Below, piece by piece: positions 19,868 to 29,352 of a stretch of DNA of 64,000 bases. The stretch is from Nitrospirota bacterium. Its GTDB lineage: Bacteria; Nitrospirota; Thermodesulfovibrionia; UBA6902. A program made the translations under genes and the position numbers. Positions within the stretch are counted from its first letter, which is position 1; each line of letters begins with the position of its first letter. Location: NCBI GenBank assembly GCA_016213935.1, contig JACQZG010000045.1, positions 1-64,000 on the forward strand, written 5' to 3'. The notes beneath the pieces are model-generated. The model was given only the letters and a program-made list of their open reading frames with translations, was not told the DNA's origin and searched no databases.

Positions 19868-21223
19868 CTAAAAATTCCTTGAGCCGTCCGGCTGGTATTT
19901 ATACTCAAGCACGATTGACGACGGAGTTGTGCATAAAATACCCGGAAGAAAAGTGCTTGATGATACCCTTATCAGGGCGTATTTGCCGTCGGTTAAATAT
20001 AATGCGTATATCTCATCTTCCACTATATCGGTATCGTCCGCAGAGCTGTAACCCGACTGGTCCGGGACCTCTGTGATGCTGTCAATTGAGCCTGAGCCGA
20101 GATCGCTCCATTTCACCCCGGATTTGAAGATTATCATGGGATCGGGAAAGGCGCACTTGGGACCGACATCTCCTGCCACAGGATTAAGGCCTGCTTCAGC
20201 CTGTGTCCCTCCGGTTGAGACTGTGAGAGTATCAAAATCAACCGGGAAGACGCCTCTCTGAGTGAGCGTCACTGACCCGGATTCCACCTCTGACCCTCCT
20301 CCCGTATCCTCGCCGTTTATAAAGGCTATCGCGTCGTTAAACGGCATCGTCTCGGCATTGCCGCTCTCGTCAAGCACAAGGATGGACTCATTCGTGGCGC
20401 TCTGCACAGTGCCTGTAGCAACATTGGCCGCATCGCTCAGCCCGAATATAAGCGGGTTTTTCATGCTGTAAACTTTTACGCTTCCGAGCTGAAATACGAA
20501 TTCAGTCACGCCCCTGTCAGTGTAGTTCATTCCGTCCCTTGCCGAAATTACCGACCTGTTAAAATTCAGTGAAACAAAGATCATGCCTTTTGCGCCTGAA
20601 GCCACATTGTTCAGCGAATACCTGAGGTCGATATTGTCAAATGCGCTGAAATCCTTCCTTATCGCACGGTCAAGATTTGTCGCGTCTCCGGCGAAATCCT
20701 CGCTGACAAATGACATGAACCTTCCGGCATCCTCATTTCTGTACGCTTCTATCATTTTGTCAAGGGTCTCCCGAATAAGAGCCGTGATATTCTGGTCAGA
20801 AATCGCAACCTCTTTGCGGGTAGCCTCTGCGTCATTCGTCTTGCCGGCTGTGTCCGTCACTTCTACGAGAATTACATATTCCTTGCCCTGCTCCGGCCTG
20901 AAGATATATTCAAACGCGCCGTTATCGGAAAATTTAGCGTCCTCCCATTTCTCCTTGTTGTTGGTCGTTACCCTGACAGCTCCGATCTTTCCCTTTTTGG
21001 CGGATGCCTTGCCGTTAATGACTATCATCCCGTCAGGAAGCGTCTCCTTGTAGATGACAATCTTCGGCCCGCCCTCTTCAAATGAAACTTTATTGATATA
21101 GAGATAATTTATTGAGACTTCTTCGTTAGACTGGCCGAATATCCACCACTTCGCATCGGCAATGGATGAAATCATGAATGTCATCAGGACTGCCGCGATT
21201 ATATATACTTTTGCATTTTTCAT
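19868..21223 (-). CDS. exported protein with Ig-like and NTF2-like domains
   Basis: This 451-residue protein has an N-terminal signal peptide (AKVYIIAAVLMTFMISSIADA). An Ig/Big-like beta domain follows, with GEVSINYLYINKV-type strands to about residue 145 (VILVEVTDTAGKTNDAE). Next is an NTF2-like domain (about 165-275), then a glycine- and serine-rich beta region to the end. The ATG at 21238 overlaps the upstream stop (TAATG), but GGAGG 8 bases before the ATG at 21223 favours the shorter start. It is third from the end of the operon that begins with the beta-barrel. The FSAFDNIDLRYSLNN region is near-identical in pattern to the small paralogue. Function unknown. Confidence 0.6.
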   Translation of the reverse strand: MKNAKVYIIAAVLMTFMISSIADAKWWIFGQSNEEVSINYLYINKVSFEEGGPKIVIYKETLPDGMIVINGKASAKKGKIGAVRVTTNNKEKWEDAKFSDNGAFEYIFRPEQGKEYVILVEVTDTAGKTNDAEATRKEVAISDQNITALIRETLDKMIEAYRNEDAGRFMSFVSEDFAGDATNLDRAIRKDFSAFDNIDLRYSLNNVASGAKGMIFVSLNFNRSVISARDGMNYTDRGVTEFVFQLGSVKVYSMKNPLIFGLSDAANVATGTVQSATNESILVLDESGNAETMPFNDAIAFINGEDTGGGSEVESGSVTLTQRGVFPVDFDTLTVSTGGTQAEAGLNPVAGDVGPKCAFPDPMIIFKSGVKWSDLGSGSIDSITEVPDQSGYSSADDTDIVEDEIYALYLTDGKYALIRVSSSTFLPGILCTTPSSIVLEYKYQPDGSRNF

Positions 21224-21237
21224 TTTGTCATCCTCCA

Positions 21238-22866
21238 TTATAGCTGAATATTAATGCCGGCCGTGACGCTCGTCTCCCTGAAGTCGCGCGTCCCCGTCGT
21301 ATATGTGAAGTCGTTTACATAACCCCTCAGAAAGAGCATTCCGTAATTCAGGCTCGAAAGAAAGGCCGGCCTGTAATATATGCTCAGGTTCGCGAAGAGC
21401 TTGGATGAGTCGTCAGCGCCCGGGGCCTCCTTCTCAAGCTTATTCTGCCCGACCTTCATGTTAGATGTTATCTTCAGGTCAGGTACGTCAAGGCCGAGCC
21501 CTGCCGAATATTCATAAATAACGTCTGAATCGTCTGAGAGTTCTTCATGCGCCGACCAGCCGCCGAGATATAGAGACGGCTTTAAAATGAACCTCCCTGA
21601 AGTATGCCTGGAGTTGAGCGCGAGATTGTATGTGAACTCCTCTCTGTCTGATACATCCTTTGAATCATATGAGGTGTAACCGAGATTAGCGTCAGAGTCG
21701 AATATGCCGAACCTGTCCCGGTAGTTTACGGTCACTATATTATCGGTCTTTACGTTATCGCCGTTCTTCTCGCTTATATCCAGTTTATAGGCAAAGTCTC
21801 CGACCGCGTACTGGCGGTTAAGGATATTCTTAACAGTCACGCCTATCTCGGGCTTGTAATGGTCTGTCCTTCCGCCGCTCTTCTGCCCATCAAGATTGTC
21901 GCGATACCAGAGAAAGCCGGTCTTATAGCCCACCATCTTGCTATGTTTATATCTCCAGTTCGCCTTGAACTTCTCCCTGTCTGCCGTAGCTGATCCTAAA
22001 AAGGTGACAAAATCAGGCGCCACCCTCTCATACTCAAGCGCAACCCTGCTCGGGCCGCCGTCGCCGACAGCCTCAGCCTTCCATGCGTATCCGTGGCTCG
22101 ACATATATTCGGAGCCTTCCTGAGCCGACGTGTCAGTGCTGTTAAAGGCCGCCTCCGCCTTCAGTGTCAGGCCGGGTATGGGTTTGTACTCAGCGTCCAC
22201 CTCATAAATCGTATTGTCTGACAGAGGGTCGCTGCTGATGAGCCTGTTGTCATCCTCAGACCTTACTGCGCTCGCTCCGGCTGAGAATTCAGAGGTAAAA
22301 TCATATCTTATCCTCCCGCCATATGCCGTACGCTCTATCGTCTTTGTGTCATCATCCCTCCAGACATTGTCCCATCTCGGATAAGCGAGGCCGTAAACCA
22401 GCGTTATCTGCGGAGTGTTTGAAGTTTCATTGTAGAACCTGTATGACGCGCCTTTCAATGCGGTTGTAAGCGAGTATTGTGAGAATGATTCAAACGTGTC
22501 CCCGGCATTAAGCGTGTTGATCTTGTCAGTAAGCTTGAGCAAGAAGTTGGTAAGAGACAGCGTCTTTACGTCGTTTCTCTCGTCATCAGTCGCCTTGCTT
22601 CCGACATTGAATGTGTAATCAAAACTGCTCACCGTCCCGCTTCCGTTTATGCCTAAAATGTTAAGGTACCTCGTCCCTTCAGTAAGAGACGAACTCGCGC
22701 TGCCCGGGCCGGAAATATCATTAAAGGTAAAAGAAAGCTCATCCGAAAGGTGAATCTCATTTTCGGCAAAAGCTCTTCCGGCTCCCGCGGAAAAGATAAG
22801 CGGGAAAATCAAAATCGCGAAAACTAAAAAGAGCGTCTTCATCTTTTGATGCTTCGGGTCTTCCAT
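21238..22866 (-). CDS. outer-membrane beta-barrel protein
   Basis: This 542-residue protein has a signal peptide (KTLFLVFAILIFPLIFSAGA, cleavage after AFA). The rest is alternating amphipathic strands rich in Y, T, S, D and G, such as YGGRIRYDFTSEFSAGASAV and SRVALEYERVAPDFVTFLG, ending VTAGINIQL. This is the composition of a large beta-barrel, of 16 or more strands judging from length. A GGAGG precedes the ATG at good distance. It is the first gene of the NTF2-like operon, so the exported proteins behind it may be exported through it, anchored by it, or assembled with it. No named family is recognised. Confidence 0.65.
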   Translation of the reverse strand: MEDPKHQKMKTLFLVFAILIFPLIFSAGAGRAFAENEIHLSDELSFTFNDISGPGSASSSLTEGTRYLNILGINGSGTVSSFDYTFNVGSKATDDERNDVKTLSLTNFLLKLTDKINTLNAGDTFESFSQYSLTTALKGASYRFYNETSNTPQITLVYGLAYPRWDNVWRDDDTKTIERTAYGGRIRYDFTSEFSAGASAVRSEDDNRLISSDPLSDNTIYEVDAEYKPIPGLTLKAEAAFNSTDTSAQEGSEYMSSHGYAWKAEAVGDGGPSRVALEYERVAPDFVTFLGSATADREKFKANWRYKHSKMVGYKTGFLWYRDNLDGQKSGGRTDHYKPEIGVTVKNILNRQYAVGDFAYKLDISEKNGDNVKTDNIVTVNYRDRFGIFDSDANLGYTSYDSKDVSDREEFTYNLALNSRHTSGRFILKPSLYLGGWSAHEELSDDSDVIYEYSAGLGLDVPDLKITSNMKVGQNKLEKEAPGADDSSKLFANLSIYYRPAFLSSLNYGMLFLRGYVNDFTYTTGTRDFRETSVTAGINIQL

Positions 22867-23080
22867 TTTCTAAATCCTCCTAATATAGATTGAACTTTAT
22901 ATTTTGTATAACAGAACAAGTATTGCCACCAGATATTCTTGCCTGACACCCTGAGTATTTCACGGCTTTTTTGTAAACTGCTAACGGATTGGAACTATTT
23001 TCTGAGGCGCGTTTCCTGAAACCTTAACTATTTTACAGGAAACAAGAAGATATTTCATCATGGAAACAGAGTTGCCCCCT

Positions 23081-23109
23081 TTGACAATATCTTTTGATAT
23101 CAATAAGAT
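23081..23109 (+). promoter_or_regulatory. strong sigma70-type promoter with very short leader
   Basis: TTGACA (23081-23086), a 17-base spacer and TAAGAT (23104-23109) are followed by the ATG of the TatD fusion gene only 12 bases later. Transcription would start about 5 bases before the ATG, and no Shine-Dalgarno sequence is visible, so the mRNA may be nearly leaderless. The rest of the 22867-23120 gap shows only a weak 8-bp inverted repeat (23011-23018 and 23036-23043). Confidence 0.6.
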
Positions 23110-23120
23110 AAAACATCGCC

Positions 23121-24494
23121 ATGAAGATAGAACTCATCGATACACACTGCCATCTCGACATGGAGCCCTTTGACAGCGACAGGGATGAAGTTGTCAGGCG
23201 GGCCATAGAAAACGGCATTGAATACATCATTAACATCAGCTCTGACAGGGAGGGCAACATAAAATGCCTTGAGATGTCGGAACGCTTCACGAATGTCTAT
23301 TCAACAATCGGCATACACCCGCATGACGCAAAAACGCTCGATGAAAATCTCTTTAATGAATTGAAGGAGTGGGTTAAAAAGCCGAAGGTAGTCGCGATCG
23401 GAGAGATAGGGCTTGATTATCATTACATGCACTCTACGAAAGACGCTCAGACAGGCGCGTTCATAAAGCAGTTAGCCCTTGCGCGGGAACTTTCTCTTCC
23501 TGTCATTGTGCACAGCAGGGAAGCTGGTGAAGAGACCCTTAAGATTCTTAAACAAAGCGCGGCCGGCCTCTCAGGAGTAATGCACTGCTTTTCCGGAGAC
23601 GCTGTTATGGCGAAAAATGTTATCGATATGGGTTTCTATATCTCTATAGCAGGGCCTGTCACTTTCAAGAAAGCGGATTTGCTTAAAGAGGTTGTCAGGA
23701 TCATCCCTGACGAGCGGCTCCTTATCGAGACCGACGCCCCGTTTCTTAGCCCTGTGCCCATGAGGGGAAAGCGCAATGAGCCTGCTTATGTACGATACAC
23801 GGCAGAGGCAATCGCTGAGATCAGATCTGTCACGCTTGAGGATATAGCGAGAATCACGACGCTGAACGCGAAGAGGCTCTTTAAAATAGGCGATATGCCT
23901 GAAAGGGGCGTGATAGCGTATCTGATAAGAGACTCCCTCTATCTTAATATCACAAACAGATGCACAAACAGGTGCGGCTTCTGCGTAAAGTTTCATACGA
24001 ACTGCGTCAAAGGGCATAACCTCCATCTCGAAAAAGAGCCGTCAGTTGAAGAGATAATCAGCGCGATCGGAAACCCGCTGTTTTATAAAGAGGTCGTCTT
24101 CTGCGGGCTCGGCGAGCCGCTTCTCAGACTGGATGCCGTAAAAGAGGTGTCAAAATGGCTTAAGGGTAAAGGGGCAAAGGTTCGAGTCAATACAAACGGC
24201 CACGGCAATCTCATACACGGAAGAAACATTCTGCCGGAACTGAAAGGGCTTGTCGACAGCATATCAATAAGCCTTGACGCCGAAGATAAGGAGAAGTATG
24301 AGAAGATATGCAGGCCTCAATTCAAGGAATCCTTTGAGGGTTTGATCTCATTTATCAGAGAGGCGAAGAAATACATCCCCGAAGTTAATGTCACTGTCGT
24401 CAGAATCCCTGAAATAGATATCGGGAAGTGCAAGAAGATCGCGGATGATTTAGGAGTGGGGCTGAGAATTCGAAGCTTCAATGTCGTGGGGTAA
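23121..24494 (+). CDS. TatD-family deoxyribonuclease fused to a radical SAM domain
   Basis: This 457-residue protein has two parts. Residues 1-262 are a TatD metal-dependent hydrolase: IDTHCHLD supplies the first two histidines, and GEIGLDYHY, VIVHSREA, MHCFSGD and ETDAPFLSP the remaining ligands. Residues 270-457 are a small radical SAM domain with CTNRCGFC (C-x3-C-x2-C, the 4Fe-4S site) and FCGLGEPLLR and VRVNTNGHGN, as in the TatD-linked radical SAM family. These two proteins are usually neighbours; here they are one chain. The start fits the family since TatD proteins begin just before the DTHCH motif. The radical SAM reaction is unknown. Confidence 0.88.
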   Translation: MKIELIDTHCHLDMEPFDSDRDEVVRRAIENGIEYIINISSDREGNIKCLEMSERFTNVYSTIGIHPHDAKTLDENLFNELKEWVKKPKVVAIGEIGLDYHYMHSTKDAQTGAFIKQLALARELSLPVIVHSREAGEETLKILKQSAAGLSGVMHCFSGDAVMAKNVIDMGFYISIAGPVTFKKADLLKEVVRIIPDERLLIETDAPFLSPVPMRGKRNEPAYVRYTAEAIAEIRSVTLEDIARITTLNAKRLFKIGDMPERGVIAYLIRDSLYLNITNRCTNRCGFCVKFHTNCVKGHNLHLEKEPSVEEIISAIGNPLFYKEVVFCGLGEPLLRLDAVKEVSKWLKGKGAKVRVNTNGHGNLIHGRNILPELKGLVDSISISLDAEDKEKYEKICRPQFKESFEGLISFIREAKKYIPEVNVTVVRIPEIDIGKCKKIADDLGVGLRIRSFNVVG

Positions 24495-24591
24495 AAAAAC
24501 GGTCTTGGTTTTGGTCTTGCGCTAAATATTTTCAATCAGGGCAGAGCCTAATCCTTTAAATATGAGGTTACCGCAAAGTCTTTTATGTCCA

Positions 24592-25011
24592 TCAGGGAAT
24601 GTCTTCGATCCAGAGGATGTGTTTTTTGAATGTGGTTTGCTTTAATGCATTGTAAAGTTTGAGATCGGCAGTGACCAGCCGACAATCTTTATTTACGGCA
24701 AGGGCAACATAGAGACTATCGTAGAAAGAGCGTTTTGTGCGGCATGCAATATCAAACGCCTCCACCGCAAGCTGGGACGTGTCCCAGACTTTTATGGAAA
24801 GCGCCTGCAATTCTTTCAAAATGGTAACAGCCTTGCCATGAGTACACTCAGAGCGCAGGACATATTTCCATAAGATATTGCCTGTTTCCGCAAACAGGAG
24901 GTCAGGGCAGTGAAGTGACACAGCGAGATGAGGCAGCCGTGCTGCATGAATGCTATGCTCTTCAGGAAGATACCATTTTATTGCAACACTGGCATCAATT
25001 ACATATTCCAT
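24592..25011 (-). CDS. vapC: PIN-domain toxin, VapC family
   Basis: VapC toxins are magnesium-dependent RNases. The 139-residue protein starts EYVIDASVAIKWYLPEEH, giving the first acidic residue. It has ETGNILWKY, the SFYDSLYVALAV block and LVTADLKLYNAL, so the four PIN acidic positions are present. It lies two bases after a ribbon-helix-helix antitoxin gene, the standard VapBC order. Confidence 0.9.
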   Translation of the reverse strand: MEYVIDASVAIKWYLPEEHSIHAARLPHLAVSLHCPDLLFAETGNILWKYVLRSECTHGKAVTILKELQALSIKVWDTSQLAVEAFDIACRTKRSFYDSLYVALAVNKDCRLVTADLKLYNALKQTTFKKHILWIEDIP

Positions 25012-25013
25012 TA

Positions 25014-25244
25014 TCAGTCCCGGTCCTCGCGTATCAACTTAACGCTGTCTGAAAACTTTTTGTCTCCAAAACTCTCCCTTATCTTTTTCGCCCGTTTCAT
25101 CGCTTCTCCCCATGTAACCGACTGCGCGGCCTCTTCCAGAATGGACTTGGCCTCGCCCTGAAGCGAACGCTTATGCTGTTTGGCCCGGTCCTTAAGTCGT
25201 TTGATGGTTTCGGGTTCAATGTCCCTTACAAGTATTTGTGCCAT
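25014..25244 (-). CDS. vapB: FitA/VapB-type ribbon-helix-helix antitoxin
   Basis: A 76-residue protein whose N-terminus AQILVRDIEPETIKRLKDRA followed by KQHKRSLQGEAKSILEEA is the Arc/MetJ-type ribbon-helix-helix seen in FitA antitoxins. The rest (about residues 45-76) is the toxin-binding tail. GGAGG precedes the ATG, and a direct repeat upstream may be its operator. It should neutralise the adjacent VapC and repress the pair. Confidence 0.9.
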   Translation of the reverse strand: MAQILVRDIEPETIKRLKDRAKQHKRSLQGEAKSILEEAAQSVTWGEAMKRAKKIRESFGDKKFSDSVKLIREDRD

Positions 25245-25266
25245 TGCTTGCCTCCTTATTAATTAG

Positions 25267-25284
25267 TGATAGCATTATGATAGC
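25267..25284. promoter_or_regulatory. candidate VapB operator: two TGATAGC repeats
   Basis: TGATAGC occurs at 25267-25273 and 25278-25284, 11 bases apart (one helical turn), about 25 bases before the antitoxin start. Ribbon-helix-helix proteins often bind such in-phase repeats. Inferred. Confidence 0.35.
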
Positions 25285-25328
25285 AAATTGGCTTGCCTGG
25301 TGCAACTCTATTCAGCACATGGCATTGG

Positions 25329-25679
25329 TTATCTCTTGTTGTACTTAACAGCGTTGTCTTTGGAGAGGTCTACCGGGTATTTCTTTTCATTAAGGGCGAT
25401 TTTGGCGAGGACTTCTTTTTCGATGTCAATGTTTAATTTATCGGCAAGGCGGACGAGGTAAATAAAGACATCTGCTATCTCTTCTTTCGCCTGAGCGAAC
25501 TCCTTTTCAGAATTGACAATACCCTTTGACTGTTCTTCTGTCAGCCACTGGAAGATCTCAAGCAATTCTGCCGCCTCGGCGGCGAGGGCCATCGAGAGGT
25601 TCTTCGGGCTGTGAAACTGGTCCCAGTTTCTGTCTTCAGCGAACTTGCGGAGTTTTTGCTGGATGTCACAGAGGTTCAT
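25329..25679 (-). CDS. MazG-like nucleotide pyrophosphohydrolase
   Basis: A 116-residue all-alpha NTP pyrophosphatase of the MazG/dCTPase type. The metal-binding helices are LAAEAAELLEIFQWLTEEQ and KEEIADVFIYLVRLADKLN, and KIALNEKKYPVD is the usual C-terminal signature. Such enzymes clean up non-canonical nucleotides or regulate nucleotide pools. It starts 5 bases after the stop of the EVE-like/nuclease gene, so the two are one unit, which hints at a role with modified nucleotides. Confidence 0.88.
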   Translation of the reverse strand: MNLCDIQQKLRKFAEDRNWDQFHSPKNLSMALAAEAAELLEIFQWLTEEQSKGIVNSEKEFAQAKEEIADVFIYLVRLADKLNIDIEKEVLAKIALNEKKYPVDLSKDNAVKYNKR

Positions 25680-25684
25680 GGGAA

Positions 25685-26824
25685 TTACCGAACAGCTTCT
25701 GATTTGCCTTTTATTAAATCAACATTCAGTCCGCTACTTGAGGTTCCGATAAATTTATCTATCTCATCAACTGCTTCATATGAAATATACCGGACGTCCT
25801 TTTCTAATCCCAGCTTCTTAAATGCAGGCCTTTTCAGTTGCTCAAAAACCCGGTTCTTTTTTGCTAAAGGAGCAACAATAAATAATGGATAATTAATGTT
25901 TGGTGCTATTATCTTTAAATCACTGAATCTTAGAAGCCCTGAATAAATAGCAGTGGTGTGTTCTATTTCAAATGCTGCATCAATACGAAACTCCTCCTTC
26001 CAGACAACATCAATATTTTCGACATATTTAGCAGGCATATCTATTCCAGCGGAGAAAGATTTCTCAAATTCGTGGAAGTCATATTCTTTTTCTATTTTTT
26101 GTTGATCGTTTCGTGGAATCCATACTCTCGATCCAGTTTTTAATCCAAGCGATATCAGTTTCCACTGCATTTTTACATGCTCCGAAAGTTCTTTGTCCTT
26201 TAAAATATCTTCAATATCCTCTTGTTGTAATTCTAATCTAATATCTTCCTTGACTTGAAATGTTTCAAATTTCTGCTGATATGTTTCCCCCTGTTTTATT
26301 CTCTGTAGAATTGAATAGAGATCATCATATTTGTCATAGAATTCATTAAGTTTATTTTCAGATATATTAGTAAACCCTTGCGGCTTATAATTCTCTTGAT
26401 AAGCAAATAGCCTGTTGATTTCTTTAAATGGCAGTTCTATTTCGAGGGGATTAGCTATGAAATAAATCAAACTCCATACGTCAGATACATCACCTCTTAA
26501 TCCTTTCCAAAGTTCTCTTGATAGATCAGGATTAATAGTTTTTTCTGCAACCTTGCCTAACAACTTGATTGTATCACCTTCAACAATAAGCAGATCATCC
26601 CCCGTTACCATTCTTTCAAAACGTGACCTATTTGCATTTGAGTCCCTTGATCCCCAAACAGCTATAGGTTTAGATGAAAAAACATTCCTTAATTTGGTTT
26701 GTAAATTATAATCTAAATATTTTAGAATCCGTTCCTGGGGAACCTTGTTTTTAATAGTATCCTGATAATGCACCATTTGCTCATGATTCCCTGGAGCCAT
26801 ATAAAGTATAAAAATATTAACCAT
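25685..26824 (-). CDS. EVE-like domain protein with putative PD-(D/E)XK nuclease domain
   Basis: This 379-residue protein is not confidently assigned. About residues 45-115 (VWGSRDSNANRSRFERMVTG, then DDLLIVEGDTIKLLGKV) look like a PUA/EVE-type reader fold. Near residues 275-300, FRIDAAFEIEHTTAIYSGLL and RFSDL resemble a PD-(D/E)XK-type core with acidic residues D and E-I-E, followed by FIVAPLAKKN. Readers of modified bases joined to nucleases are typical of type IV, modification-dependent restriction. It is co-transcribed with a MazG-like pyrophosphatase. Restriction is inference; an unrelated DNA-binding role is possible. Confidence 0.5.
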   Translation of the reverse strand: MVNIFILYMAPGNHEQMVHYQDTIKNKVPQERILKYLDYNLQTKLRNVFSSKPIAVWGSRDSNANRSRFERMVTGDDLLIVEGDTIKLLGKVAEKTINPDLSRELWKGLRGDVSDVWSLIYFIANPLEIELPFKEINRLFAYQENYKPQGFTNISENKLNEFYDKYDDLYSILQRIKQGETYQQKFETFQVKEDIRLELQQEDIEDILKDKELSEHVKMQWKLISLGLKTGSRVWIPRNDQQKIEKEYDFHEFEKSFSAGIDMPAKYVENIDVVWKEEFRIDAAFEIEHTTAIYSGLLRFSDLKIIAPNINYPLFIVAPLAKKNRVFEQLKRPAFKKLGLEKDVRYISYEAVDEIDKFIGTSSSGLNVDLIKGKSEAVR

Positions 26825-26856
26825 GTCTGTTTTCCGATTTATCTATTCTAAACAAT

Positions 26857-27873
26857 CTATTTCCCCTTCCCAAACATCCCCTTCGCCGCTTCATACTCTT
26901 TCTTATAATTCATCCCCGTAGCCAGAAACGGATCAATAACCTGAAATGCGGAATACATATAGGCAAGTAATTGCAGGCCTGTGAATTCTTTTCCGGGGAT
27001 GCTTTCGAGGTTATATTTTTTGTCGGTTTTTGCAGGATCAATCCCCTGTCTCCCCAATATCGCTATCTCAAATCCGACTTTCTTGATCTCTTCTAAATCC
27101 TTGTCCTGAAAATACTGTAATGCGCTGAGGCAATACATGGTGACAGCCATTTGACCCACCCCCCTTTCAATTCCCCCCTTGGTAAGGGGGGACTCAGAGG
27201 GGTTGTCCTGAATATCTGAAAATCCCCCCTTGCCCCTCTTTGGCAAAGGGGGATTGAGTGGGTTACTTCCATATTCATTCTCCTCTATCAAAGAGAAGTA
27301 GTTTTCGATCTTTAATTCCTTCGCCCATTTCTGAATTAACTGATGCGCTTCAAGCTCCATATCATTCTTTTGATATTTCCGGTATTCATCATAAAAACCT
27401 TTTGCAGTCTTCATCTGCTGTTGTGATGCTTTAAAAAGATTGCTTGTCTCATATCCGTACAGATCTCTGAATTGAAAGCTGTGTGTAAGGCTCAAAATGA
27501 TATTGGCGTTTCTGATAATTGCCGGAGTGTATTCAATGATCTTTTCTCCTGTCGCTGATTTAATGTAATCCTGAAGCAGCGCGTAGAGGGAGATAAATTG
27601 AAAAGGCCGAAGTTCAGGATATGTTTTAAAGAGGAAATCTTCAATGAAAAGATCAATCGGGGCGTTATACATCTGGCTGTTCATGCCGCTGAAGAGGGAA
27701 TTGATAAAATCAGCTATTGAATTGTCATCAATCCCTTCTCTGTTCAGCTTCTGTATGACAGCTTCATTGTCTCTTATAAACCGTTCTTTCTGCTCTTTTG
27801 TTGATACAAACAGATAATTCGCGTTCTTCTTGCGGCACTGGACCGCAAAGTCGAGATGAACGAGTTCATGCAT
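26857..27873 (-). CDS. putative zinc metallopeptidase half of a frameshifted TPR-peptidase gene
   Basis: Beginning at ATG 27873 this frame gives 338 residues opening with HELVHLDFAVQCRKK, an HExxH zinc motif at its very first residues. The same frame is open upstream to about 28054 and encodes sensible protein (DNYSQKLAVDSGKIIDIIPD ... FAAISHLI), so the ATG is probably internal. Upstream lies a (CTGT)n tract, before which the TPR gene reads in another frame. Losing one repeat unit or gaining two would join them. A 37-codon palindromic repeat is inserted in frame near residues 203-240. Without the join this part may not be translated. Peptidase family unknown. Confidence 0.55.
   Translation of the reverse strand: MHELVHLDFAVQCRKKNANYLFVSTKEQKERFIRDNEAVIQKLNREGIDDNSIADFINSLFSGMNSQMYNAPIDLFIEDFLFKTYPELRPFQFISLYALLQDYIKSATGEKIIEYTPAIIRNANIILSLTHSFQFRDLYGYETSNLFKASQQQMKTAKGFYDEYRKYQKNDMELEAHQLIQKWAKELKIENYFSLIEENEYGSNPLNPPLPKRGKGGFSDIQDNPSESPLTKGGIERGVGQMAVTMYCLSALQYFQDKDLEEIKKVGFEIAILGRQGIDPAKTDKKYNLESIPGKEFTGLQLLAYMYSAFQVIDPFLATGMNYKKEYEAAKGMFGKGK
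27154..27264. repeat. in-frame palindromic dispersed repeat inside a coding sequence
   Basis: About 111 bp made of nested hairpins: TTCCCCCCTT pairs with AAGGGGGGA (27171-27191), and AATCCCCCC pairs with GGGGGATT (27220-27254). The outer ends also match roughly (ACCCAC... and ...GTGGGTT). Translated in the peptidase frame it adds a proline/glycine-rich loop (NPPLPKRGKGGF, SPLTKGG) that looks unlike the rest. The words resemble dispersed REP/MITE-type repeats seen in many genomes. Boundaries are approximate. Confidence 0.65.
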
Positions 27874-28033
27874 TATTAAATGAGAGATGGCGGCGAAATC
27901 TTTCTTGAATTTGACGATGTGCCTCTCGCGGTTGTAATTTTCAGCAAGCTCAAGCTTCGCCGGGGTTGTAATGGACTCGTCGGGAATGATATCTATTATT
28001 TTCCCTGAATCAACAGCGAGCTTCTGTGAATAA

Positions 28034-28858
<825 letters not shown>

Positions 28859-28962
28859 TTATGCGCTGTCCTATTCTTTGCTTGTTTCTTATCAAGCCGC
28901 ATTAATTGCACTTCGATGAGGTTTATGATGTCGTCTTTTTATTACTGCCAATCTTGGGCATG

Positions 28963-29352
28963 TTACTTAAAAGTCTTCTCGACAAACTTTATAAAATCTC
29001 TCACATGCTCCAGATAATATTCCGGCTCGTGCAGGGAATCAATAATCAACGCATATCTGAATTCAACGGCATAAGGGGTTAGTTCGGCAAGAATATTCAT
29101 AGACTCCGGAATACTGACACGGTTTTCTCCTGCAAGGTCAATCAGATCTTCGAGGTCATGAGTTTTAGGGAATTGAATGCCTTTAAGGCTTAACAATGAT
29201 TTTAAAGCCTTTTCAACACTCTGCTGTAGATGGAAATACTTAATTTCATTGGCAACATCAGGATTGTTTATTACCTGCTCAACTAAGACTAAATCCTGCT
29301 TTGCCTTGATTAAGAAAACCTCATATTGCTGCTTGAAACTATTTTCGCTCAT
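28963..29352 (-). CDS. HEPN-domain protein (toxin-like partner of MNT)
   Basis: A 129-residue all-helical protein starting at ATG 29352 (MSENSFKQQYEVFLIKAKQD), with the HEPN pattern YFHLQQSVEKALKSLLSLKG, then THDLEDLIDLA and LTPYAVEFRYALIIDS. The longer frame to 29418 would lie entirely inside the upstream gene, so the inner ATG is preferred. It overlaps the nucleotidyltransferase gene by 14 bases, the standard HEPN/MNT order. HEPN partners can be RNases that MNT proteins inactivate by adding nucleotides. The RNase motif (R-x4-6-H) is not clear here. Confidence 0.82.
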   Translation of the reverse strand: MSENSFKQQYEVFLIKAKQDLVLVEQVINNPDVANEIKYFHLQQSVEKALKSLLSLKGIQFPKTHDLEDLIDLAGENRVSIPESMNILAELTPYAVEFRYALIIDSLHEPEYYLEHVRDFIKFVEKTFK

